From the NCBI GenBank assembly GCA_002376715.1, contig DFOK01000073.1:1-7603 (forward strand): a DNA stretch of 7,603 nt. Reading direction: 5' to 3'. Below, in pieces: positions 1 through 5,704 of the stretch. This stretch comes from Bacteroidales bacterium UBA3543. Its GTDB lineage: Bacteria > Bacteroidota > Bacteroidia > Bacteroidales > UBA932. The stretch's first letter is position 1. Every line of letters begins with the position of its first letter. The notes under the pieces are model-generated. The model searched no databases, was not told the origin of the DNA, and saw nothing but the letters and a program-made list of their open reading frames with translations. Made by a program: the position numbers and the translations under genes.

Positions 1-660
1 AAAAGCGAGGTAAGCGATTAGGCTGGTTGTACCGGAGACTACGTCTGCTATATTAAGAGTTGTCCATTGGGTATTTCCCCCCGCTACGGTTTCAACTGTC
101 CAAATCAATTTTTGGAGAGTTCCCACCCCGGATGGTATGTTGCTGAGATTAAATCTGATGATGTCATTCTTTAATTCCAAGTTAAATGTCTGATTGATGG
201 GGTTTGCCACTTCATCGAACAATAACAGCTTGTTGCGGAGATGTGCCGTAGTATTGTTTCCGCTCTGTGTCTGCTGCCAGAAGTTATCGGCAAGTTGTAC
301 ATTTCCGTTATTATCCAGCACGATGGCCCCTGCCGGATAGTAGGCCTTGTAGGTGTCGGCGCCCGGTACCGCTGTTCCGGTAAAACTGTTGCCTCCGTTG
401 TAATTAAAAGTAGCACAATCTAGATAAGTTCCACCTGCATCATATCCTGCAAGCAGAAGCTGGTCATCGGTCTGCCATTCAAGTGTGCCACCGATGCCAG
501 GAGTGTTGGAATCTTCGTATGCAACACGGGTTTCAGGTGAGATCGTTGCGCTTATTGTCACGATCTTTCCCCCTTCCTTCTCAGGTTCGGGAATAGGTTC
601 GAGTGTACAGCCCGCTACTATTAGGGCAAGCAGTGTGATAATAAATAGTTTGGGTTTCAT
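1..660 (-). CDS. Fimbrillin-like (Mfa/FimA-type) lipoprotein, 3' end beyond window
   Basis: An open frame of 220 codons reads leftward from the ATG at 658-660 to the window edge with no stop, so the C-terminus is missing. The start MKPKLFIITLLALIVAGC is a lipoprotein signal peptide with lipobox VAGC and lipidation at Cys18, followed by a Pro/Glu-rich linker (residues 19-31). Next comes the layout of fimbrillin-family N-terminal domains: a beta strand (VTISATIS, 34-41), a T-R step (44-45), a T-L-E-W strand (59-62) followed by acidic D-D (65-66), a strand ending F-T-G-T (93-96), and a Y-K-A-Y-Y-P strand (104-109). Family members are surface lipoproteins, some of which polymerise as pili or act as adhesins. 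It lies 166 nt downstream of the small gene at 827-958 on the same strand, and may share its transcript. The family call is by pattern, without a search; another immunoglobulin-like surface lipoprotein is the alternative. The lipoprotein call is firm. Confidence 0.78.
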   Translation of the reverse strand, partial: MKPKLFIITLLALIVAGCTLEPIPEPEKEGGKIVTISATISPETRVAYEDSNTPGIGGTLEWQTDDQLLLAGYDAGGTYLDCATFNYNGGNSFTGTAVPGADTYKAYYPAGAIVLDNNGNVQLADNFWQQTQSGNNTTAHLRNKLLLFDEVANPINQTFNLELKNDIIRFNLSNIPSGVGTLQKLIWTVETVAGGNTQWTTLNIADVVSGTTSLIAYLAF

Positions 661-686
661 GCCTATGTGTTTTTTATTGTTAGCTA

Positions 687-742
687 ATTGTTCATTAGCC
701 ATTGTTAACTGCTAATGGCTAATGGCTTGATGCTTTGAGATC
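687..742. repeat. Degenerate heptanucleotide tandem array, ATTGTTA/GCTAATG family
   Basis: This run divides into eight consecutive 7-bp units. Examples are ATTGTTC at 687, ATTAGCC at 694, ATTGTTA at 701, ATGGCTA at 715 and ATGGCTT at 722. In another phase, GCTAATG occurs twice in tandem at 711 and 718, followed by GCTTGAT at 725 and GCTTTGA at 732. The units drift in sequence but keep the 7-bp step. The array lies between the small gene and the fimbrillin-like gene, so it would be transcribed as their spacer if they are cotranscribed. Its function is unknown. Confidence 0.6.
693..724 (-). other. Perfect 11-bp inverted repeat (stem-loop) in the heptad array
   Basis: CATTAGCCATT at 693-703 is the exact reverse complement of AATGGCTAATG at 714-724, with a 10-nt loop (704-713). 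In a minus-strand transcript it would form a hairpin about 33 nt upstream of the fimbrillin-like ATG. No U-tract follows it closely in that direction, so it is not a typical intrinsic terminator. It could attenuate or stabilise the transcript, or be a by-product of heptad units present in both orientations. Confidence 0.5.
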
Positions 743-752
743 AAGACTGTGG

Positions 753-822
753 GCAAAAGTCTATGAGCTAAAAACGAAAAGCCAATGGCTAAAGGCCAAA
801 GGCTAATTGCTAATAGCTAACA
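753..822. repeat. Degenerate heptanucleotide tandem array, GCTAANN family
   Basis: Ten units follow one another in unbroken 7-bp phase. The clear ones start at 767 (GCTAAAA), 781 (GCCAATG), 788 (GCTAAAG), 795 (GCCAAAG), 802 (GCTAATT), 809 (GCTAATA) and 816 (GCTAACA). The consensus is GCYAANN, related to the array at 687-742 and separated from it by about 10 bp. The array ends 4 nt from the stop codon of the small minus-strand gene (stop at 827-829), so it forms that gene's immediate 3' flank. No open frame runs through it on either strand that looks coding. Confidence 0.7.
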
Positions 823-826
823 GTTC

Positions 827-958
827 TTACCACGCATCTCCTCCGTCTCCAACGTCAGGAAGACTTGCTGTCAGGATGTTTTGGGAAAGTTCGATTTCGA
901 TGACTTCGATGTCAGGCGCGACATATTGTTCCCCCGATTTGAATTCTCGTGTGTTCAT
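827..958 (-). CDS. Small acidic protein, 43 aa, ending Gly-Gly-Asp-Ala-Trp
   Basis: The frame reads ATG at 956-958 to TAA at 827-829. The product begins MNTREFKSGEQYVAPDIEVI and ends with a Gly/Asp-rich tail closing on D-A-W. There is no signal peptide or membrane segment; the charge is strongly negative. The pattern (basic N-terminus, a Y-x-A-P step at residues 12-15, alternating I/V-E at 17-23, an I-L-T-A-S step at 28-32, then an acidic Gly-rich tail ending in Trp) resembles short uncharacterised proteins I recall beside surface lipoproteins in Bacteroidales; this is memory, not a search. A possible Bacteroides-type promoter lies just upstream (984-1015), giving a leader of about 20 nt. The gene sits 166 nt upstream of the fimbrillin-like lipoprotein on the same strand. 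Function unknown; a secreted or processed peptide and a small regulator are both possible. Ordinary length cutoffs would miss it. Confidence 0.68.
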   Translation of the reverse strand: MNTREFKSGEQYVAPDIEVIEIELSQNILTASLPDVGDGGDAW

Positions 959-983
959 AATCAATTAGTTTTTCTACCAACCG

Positions 984-1015
984 CCAATATAGATTTTTTT
1001 TTAATACAATACAAG
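984..1015 (-). promoter_or_regulatory. Possible Bacteroides-type promoter for the 43-aa gene
   Basis: On the minus strand TATATTGG (991 down to 984) matches the -7 consensus TAnnTTTG at all but one fixed position. CTTG (1015 down to 1012) lies 20 nt upstream, as a -33 element should, matching TTTG at three of four positions. An A/T-rich spacer containing a run of nine A on the minus strand lies between. Transcription would start near 978, leaving a leader of about 20 nt before the ATG at 958. This was found by eye in an A/T-rich region, so chance matches are possible. Confidence 0.4.
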
Positions 1016-1105
1016 ATTTTGGGTGGAATAAGTCAAAGTTTAAGTTTATATTTATTCAGACTCGAATCTCAGAACCCCTAAACTTCTAATTCAAAACTGT
1101 TTTCA

Positions 1106-1189
1106 CTCGCACCCGCACCTCGTAACTCGCAACCCGCACCCCGTACCCTTCCTTACTACTGACTCCTTACTCCGAACTCTCCAATCATC
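1106..1189. repeat. Degenerate heptanucleotide arrays, CTCGCAC and ACTCCNN families
   Basis: From 1106 the units read CTCGCAC-like. Their CG dinucleotides fall at 1108, 1114, 1121, 1128, 1135 and 1142, which is one step of 6 and then four steps of 7. The sequence then shifts to units starting with ACT at 1155, 1162, 1169 and 1176 (for example ACTCCTT and ACTCCGA) and a diverged AATCATC at 1183, all in exact 7-bp phase. The strand is very pyrimidine-rich (C/T, few G). No gene is visible here. The array lies between the start of the small minus-strand gene and the start of the plus-strand operon. Confidence 0.65.
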
Positions 1190-1193
1190 CATC

Positions 1194-1235
1194 ACTACAT
1201 ACTACACACTACATACTACACACTCATAACTATCC
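1194..1235. repeat. Heptanucleotide tandem array, ACTACAY family
   Basis: Six units step by 7 bp. ACTACAT (1194) and ACTACAC (1201) form a 14-bp dimer that is repeated exactly at 1208-1221, followed by the diverged units ACTCATA (1222) and ACTATCC (1229). This is the best-preserved heptad array in the window and therefore probably the youngest. It continues the array at 1106-1189 after a 4-bp phase shift. It ends about 117 bp before the MFS start codon. No known role. Confidence 0.78.
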
Positions 1236-1280
1236 TTTTGTCATTTCATCCCGATTATATTGCAATTCGGAGGGAAACCC

Positions 1281-1311
1281 TTTTAAATAGAGGTGGTTTT
1301 TAATAAATTCG
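1281..1311 (+). promoter_or_regulatory. Possible promoter of the Sus-type operon
   Basis: TAAATTCG at 1304-1311 matches the Bacteroides -7 element TAnnTTTG except for one base. TTTT at 1281-1284 lies 19 nt upstream in place of TTTG. Transcription would begin near 1318, giving a leader of about 34 nt before the MFS ATG at 1352. GTGTC (1311-1315) and GACAC (1332-1336) form a short inverted repeat over the expected start, which could be an operator, but five-bp arms are weak evidence. A regulator of SusR or hybrid two-component type would be expected for such an operon; none is in the window. Confidence 0.3.
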
Positions 1312-1351
1312 TGTCCATTTAATTATAAACTGACACAAATCATATTTATTT

Positions 1352-2692
1352 ATGAAAAGACCAAAGATGAGCTTTTGGGGTATCTTCAACATGTGCTTCG
1401 GCTTTTTGGGGATACAATTCGGCTTGGCTCTCCAGAATGCAAACGTCAGCAGAATATTCCAGTCTTTTGGAGCGGATGTCAGTACGCTTTCGCTCTTTTG
1501 GCTTGCTGCACCTTTGACGGGTATGATTGTCCAGCCCATTATCGGGCATTATAGCGACAGGACCTGGACAAAGCTAGGCCGCAGACGCCCCTATTTCCTT
1601 GTGGGTGCAATTCTGGCATCGCTGATGCTCTTTCTCATGCCAAACTCTCCGGCTCTTGCTCCCTTTCTCTCGCCCCTTTTGATTGCCGCAGGTGTCCTTA
1701 TGATCATGGATGCATCTATCAATGTGGCGATGGAACCATTCAGGGCGCTTGTTGCCGACAATCTTCCTTCGGAACAGAGAACGCTCGGTTTTTCAGTGCA
1801 GACTTTCCTCATAGGCATCGGTGCCGTGTGTGGTGCCGTTCTGCCTTTTGTGCTTACCAACTGGTTTGGTATGTCTAACGTGCCTGAAACAGCAGGCGGC
1901 GTGGCACCCAATGTCAAGCTCGCTTTCTATATCGGCGGAATTGTGCTCTTTGCCTCGGTTCTTGTGACCGTGGTACGCACAAAAGAGTACCCTCCCGAAG
2001 GAGGAGTTCTCAAAAAAGAGAAGGACGGCGGATTTCTGGAGATTTTCAGGGATTTCGGCAAAATGCCCAAGACTATGCGCCAGCTTGGTTTGGTGCAGTT
2101 TTTCTCCTGGTTTGCCCTCTTTTCCATGTGGGTCTATATGACTCCCGCGGTTGCCGATCACTATTATGGCACTGTGGATACCGCTTCTGCCGCTTATGGT
2201 AAGGCGGGTGATTGGGTTGGAGTGCTTCAGGCCATTTATAATGGTGTTGCAGCCGTGATAGCCTTCCTTCTTCCCGTAACTGCGGACAAAATCGGTCGCA
2301 AGGCGACGCATGCCATTTCGCTTATATGCGGTGCGCTTGGATTTGCTTCGTTCCTGTTTTTTAAGAATCCGACCATGCTCATCATCTCGATGGTGGGTAT
2401 CGGTATTGCCTGGGGTTCAATCCTGGCGATGCCCTATGCTATGCTGGCAGGATCCCTGCCTCCCAAGAAAATGGGTGTATACATGGGTATATTTAACTTT
2501 TTCATCACTATCCCGCAGATATGCAACGGTCTGGTAGGTGGATTGATGGTAAAGCATATCTATGGCGGACAGACCATTTACGCCCTCCTTTTTTCCGGAA
2601 TATCTCTTTTGATAGCTGCGATATGTGTCTTCTTTGTCGATGACAAGGATGATCCCGTACAGCTCTTTCAAAGAAAAAGAATTAAACAATAA
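1352..2692 (+). CDS. MFS sugar transporter, maltose/maltooligosaccharide type (SLC45/GPH-like)
   Basis: A 446-residue inner-membrane permease with hydrophobic segments spread as expected for twelve helices. It would bring maltose or short maltooligosaccharides from periplasm to cytoplasm by cation symport. In the loop after the second helix, the MFS signature is seen as G-H-Y-S-D-R (65-70) followed by K-L-G-R-R-R-P-Y (74-81), typical of sucrose/maltose (SLC45-like) carriers. The second-half copy is A-D-K-I-G-R-K (311-317). A conserved acidic/polar helix around 120-136 (M-D-A-S-I-N-V-A-M-E-P-F-R) also fits that group. A hydrophilic central loop (about 209-243) separates the halves. The ATG at 1352 follows an A/T-rich stretch, usual for Bacteroidota; the Met at codon 6 is a less likely start. 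It is the first gene of the operon, 16 nt ahead of susC. The substrate is inferred from family resemblance and the SusD neighbour; sucrose or another disaccharide remains possible. Confidence 0.85.
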   Translation: MKRPKMSFWGIFNMCFGFLGIQFGLALQNANVSRIFQSFGADVSTLSLFWLAAPLTGMIVQPIIGHYSDRTWTKLGRRRPYFLVGAILASLMLFLMPNSPALAPFLSPLLIAAGVLMIMDASINVAMEPFRALVADNLPSEQRTLGFSVQTFLIGIGAVCGAVLPFVLTNWFGMSNVPETAGGVAPNVKLAFYIGGIVLFASVLVTVVRTKEYPPEGGVLKKEKDGGFLEIFRDFGKMPKTMRQLGLVQFFSWFALFSMWVYMTPAVADHYYGTVDTASAAYGKAGDWVGVLQAIYNGVAAVIAFLLPVTADKIGRKATHAISLICGALGFASFLFFKNPTMLIISMVGIGIAWGSILAMPYAMLAGSLPPKKMGVYMGIFNFFITIPQICNGLVGGLMVKHIYGGQTIYALLFSGISLLIAAICVFFVDDKDDPVQLFQRKRIKQ

Positions 2693-2696
2693 TTAT

Positions 2697-2701
2697 AAAG
2701 G
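2697..2701 (+). promoter_or_regulatory. Shine-Dalgarno-like AAAGG that sets the susC start
   Basis: AAAGG lies 7 nt before the ATG at 2709-2711. The frame is open further upstream, to an ATG at 2625 inside the MFS gene, but that longer start would put 28 polar residues ahead of the signal peptide. The ribosome-site-like sequence and the signal peptide both support 2709. Confidence 0.5.
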
Positions 2702-2708
2702 TTTTCCT

Positions 2709-5702
2709 ATGAAACGATTAATGACAATGTTACTATCGGTAATGGTTCTCTCCATTACATCCGCCTTTGCGCAATACACCGCAAAGGGAGTTGTGGTGGA
2801 CTCCAGGGGAGAAACCGTTATCGGTGCTGCAGTTATCCAAGTGGGAACTGTAAACGGTACCCAGACAGGTCTGGACGGCGATTTTGTCCTGACAGTGCCT
2901 TCTGGAGAGACTATGTTGGAAATCAGTTTTTTGGGTTACAAGACCATAACCATTACAGCCGCTCAGGCGTCAGCTGCAAGGATTGTGATGCAGGATGATA
3001 CCGAATTTCTCGAGGAGGTAGTGGTCATCGGTTACGGTACTGTCAAGAAAAGTGATATGACAGGATCGGTCGTAGCCATAAAAGCTGACGAAATCAACCG
3101 TGGAGCCATCTCTTCTCCCGATCAGATGCTCCTCGGTAAAGTATCGGGTCTGCACGTGACTCCGGCCTCAGGCCAGCCCGGTGCATCCGCTACTATTCGT
3201 ATTCGTGGCGCAGCTTCGCTAAATGCATCAAACGATCCTCTGATTGTGATTGACGGTGTGCCTGTCACTTCTGACGGAGGTGCCGGGATGGGTAATCCCC
3301 TGGCATCGGTCAACCCCAATGACATCGAGAGTTATACTGTATTGAAAGATGCATCGGCAACTGCAATTTACGGTTCGCGCGCTTCCAACGGTGTGATTAT
3401 CATCACCACTAAGAAAGGCCGCGCAGGTGCACGTGGAGTCAATGTAAGTTACAACTCCAGTTACTCTGTAAAGCAGAATGCCTCTACCATCGATATGATG
3501 GATGCTGATACGTTCCGCAACTTCATGCAGAGCACTTATGCAGGTAACAGCGCTATTCAGGGCCTTCTCGGCACCGAGAATACAGACTGGCAGAAACAAA
3601 TCTATCGTCTGGCATTCAATACCGACCAGTCAGTGAGTCTTTACGGAGCAACAAAGCATGTTCCCTATCGCGTAAGCCTTGGCTACAACTACGACCAGGC
3701 CACACTTAAGGTGGGTGACAACCAGAAAGCCAACGTCGATTTCAGTCTTTCTCCCAAATTCTTTGATGACCACCTTTCAATCAACCTCAATGTGAAAGGT
3801 ATTTACCAGAAGACCAACTGGGCTCCGACAGGTGCAGTAGGTAGCGCTCTCTCATTTGACCCTACGAAACCGACACATTTCACAAATCCTGACGGTAGCA
3901 TCGACTACTCAAAGGTATCAAACGGTTACTGGAACTGGCTCAATGCCGACGGCAGCGCCAATACGATGGCCGGCACAAACCCCCTTTCAAGCCTCTACGA
4001 CTTCACGGATGTCAACAAAGGTCTCCGCTCGATCGGTAACCTCCAGATTGATTACATGTTCCATGGATTCGAAGACCTAAGATTCAACCTAAACCTCGGT
4101 TATGACGTCGCCAAGTCAAACGGCGAAAAATATAACCATCCCGGTTCAATTTCGGCAATGCGCTCCAGCCTTGATCTTTATACCGATTATGCCAATTACA
4201 ATTCCAATACACTGCTCGAGGCTTACTTCAATTATAAGAAGGAATTCGGCAAGAGCAATCTCGACGTGATGGCCGGTTACTCCTGGCAGCACAACTATGT
4301 AAAGTATGATCAGAGCACTTATCTCAATAATGAGTCAAGGCCCCTTTATCAGGCCAACCCCACAAATGCAAAGGAGTACTACCTTATTTCATTCTTCGGA
4401 AGACTTAATTATTCACTCCTCGGCAGGTATCTCTTTACAGCTACAATTCGTGAGGACGCTTCCTCTCGCTTTAGCAAAGCTAATCGCTGGGGCTTCTTTC
4501 CCTCAGTAGCTTTCGCCTGGAACGTAGCAGAAGAGAGTTTCCTAAAGGGCACTGATGCAGTTTCGGCCCTCAAACTCCGTCTAGGTTGGGGACGCACCGG
4601 ACAACAGGATATAGGATCCGACTATTATCCTTATATGGCAAGATATGAGGAGTCCAGTTCCATTGCAATGAAATATTATCTCGGCGATGGATATTACACT
4701 ACCCTTGCTCCTCAGAAGTATAACCCGAACCTTAAATGGGAGACTACTGAGACCTACAACCTCGGTCTCGACTTTGGTTTTATGAATGATAGGATCACAG
4801 GTAGCCTCGAAGGTTATTACCGTTACACTTACGACCTGCTCAACGAAATCTCGACTCCCCTGGGTTCCAACTTCGGCAACAGCATCATCTCCAACATCGG
4901 TAATATGGAGAACAAGGGAATAGAGCTCTCTCTCAATGTCATTCCAGTGGAAACAAGTGATATGTCGCTCTCGATTGGCGGAAACTTCACTCTTCAGAGT
5001 ACGAAGATTACCAAACTCACAAGTGTTGAGACAGAGGGCTATCTTGGAGTTACCACCGGTTCCGGTATGGGTGGTACGGGAGGATACACTTCACTCCACC
5101 GCACCGGATTTGCACCATTCACGTTCTACCTCTTCCAACAGCTCTATGATTCGCAGGACAATCCGATCCAGAATGGATTGGTGGATCGTGACGGCGATGG
5201 CGTAATCACTGACGCTGATAGGTATGTGACCGGCTTCAAGCCCGCTCCTGATGCGTTTTTTGGACTCAACCTTAAATTCAGGTACAAAAAATGGGACATT
5301 GGCTTCAATGGTCACGGCTCGTTTGGTAACTACATTATCAACAGGGTTGCGATGTCCTATGCGAGCTCATACAGCGACAACTGGAATAAGGGCTACCTTG
5401 ACAATTTGAGCAATATCTATCTGGTGAATGGCTGGACGGCAGCTATGGAAAACAACCAGAAATATACCGATATGTTTATTGAGAATGGTTCATTCTTCAG
5501 GATGGACGATATCAACTTAGGATACACATTCGACAAAGTAAAATGGGTAGAGAGCATCCGTCTCTCCGCTTCTGTGCAGAATGTATTTGTAATTACAAAG
5601 TATAGAGGTCTTGATCCCGAATTGCAGGCATCAGACGGTGTGGATTCCAATATTATTCCACGTCCCCGCCTCTTTACTTTGCGTTTAAATATTAACTTCT
5701 AA
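2709..5702 (+). CDS. susC: SusC/RagA-family TonB-dependent outer-membrane transporter
   Basis: A 997-residue protein, close to the roughly 1000 residues of B. thetaiotaomicron SusC. It imports oligosaccharides across the outer membrane with energy from TonB. In order: signal peptide MKRLMTMLLSVMVLSITSAFA (cleavage before Gln22); a carboxypeptidase-regulatory-like beta domain (about 24-95) with G-x-V-V-D-S-R-G-E and a hydrophobic F-L-G-Y end; a TonB-box-like E-E-V-V-V-I-G-Y-G (102-110); a plug domain (about 112-237) with I-R-I-R-G (163-167), the P-L-I-V-I-D-G-V-P step (177-185) and the SusC/RagA signature around L-K-D-A-S-A-T-A-I-Y-G-S-R-A (212-225); then a beta-barrel ending in L-R-L-N-I-N-F with terminal Phe, as outer-membrane proteins do. 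An EF-hand-like acidic loop lies at 826-837. It is 2 nt ahead of susD, its structural partner. The frame is intact. The substrate is not readable from SusC alone; alpha-glucan is inferred from neighbours. Confidence 0.95.
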   Translation: MKRLMTMLLSVMVLSITSAFAQYTAKGVVVDSRGETVIGAAVIQVGTVNGTQTGLDGDFVLTVPSGETMLEISFLGYKTITITAAQASAARIVMQDDTEFLEEVVVIGYGTVKKSDMTGSVVAIKADEINRGAISSPDQMLLGKVSGLHVTPASGQPGASATIRIRGAASLNASNDPLIVIDGVPVTSDGGAGMGNPLASVNPNDIESYTVLKDASATAIYGSRASNGVIIITTKKGRAGARGVNVSYNSSYSVKQNASTIDMMDADTFRNFMQSTYAGNSAIQGLLGTENTDWQKQIYRLAFNTDQSVSLYGATKHVPYRVSLGYNYDQATLKVGDNQKANVDFSLSPKFFDDHLSINLNVKGIYQKTNWAPTGAVGSALSFDPTKPTHFTNPDGSIDYSKVSNGYWNWLNADGSANTMAGTNPLSSLYDFTDVNKGLRSIGNLQIDYMFHGFEDLRFNLNLGYDVAKSNGEKYNHPGSISAMRSSLDLYTDYANYNSNTLLEAYFNYKKEFGKSNLDVMAGYSWQHNYVKYDQSTYLNNESRPLYQANPTNAKEYYLISFFGRLNYSLLGRYLFTATIREDASSRFSKANRWGFFPSVAFAWNVAEESFLKGTDAVSALKLRLGWGRTGQQDIGSDYYPYMARYEESSSIAMKYYLGDGYYTTLAPQKYNPNLKWETTETYNLGLDFGFMNDRITGSLEGYYRYTYDLLNEISTPLGSNFGNSIISNIGNMENKGIELSLNVIPVETSDMSLSIGGNFTLQSTKITKLTSVETEGYLGVTTGSGMGGTGGYTSLHRTGFAPFTFYLFQQLYDSQDNPIQNGLVDRDGDGVITDADRYVTGFKPAPDAFFGLNLKFRYKKWDIGFNGHGSFGNYIINRVAMSYASSYSDNWNKGYLDNLSNIYLVNGWTAAMENNQKYTDMFIENGSFFRMDDINLGYTFDKVKWVESIRLSASVQNVFVITKYRGLDPELQASDGVDSNIIPRPRLFTLRLNINF

Positions 5703-5704
5703 AA

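Noticed and set aside
485..715. A 76-codon plus-strand open frame
   Set aside because: It lies antisense to the signal peptide and N-terminal domain of the fimbrillin-like gene, which has clear lipoprotein features; it is a shadow.
881..1081. A 66-codon plus-strand open frame
   Set aside because: It runs antisense across the 43-aa minus-strand gene and into A/T-rich promoter DNA and repeats; its product has no recognisable pattern, while the minus-strand frame has a patterned product and a fitting promoter.
687..1235. CRISPR array
   Set aside because: The repeats are 7-bp tandem units without spacers of constant length, the units drift, and no cas genes are nearby.
1237..1263. Alternative operon promoter with TTTG at 1237 and TATATTGC at 1256
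   Set aside because: The spacing is only 15 nt, too short for the Bacteroides -33/-7 layout, and the -7 match is poor.
1271..1281. Small hairpin AGGG-AAA-CCCT followed by TTT as a terminator
   Set aside because: The stem is only 4 bp and there is no plus-strand gene upstream that would need termination.
1793..2311. A 172-codon minus-strand open frame inside the MFS gene
   Set aside because: It is antisense to a well-supported transporter and shows no coherent domain or start context.
2625..2708. Longer susC start at 2625
   Set aside because: It would overlap the MFS gene by 68 nt and place 28 polar residues before a standard signal peptide; ATG 2709 has an AAAGG 7 nt upstream.
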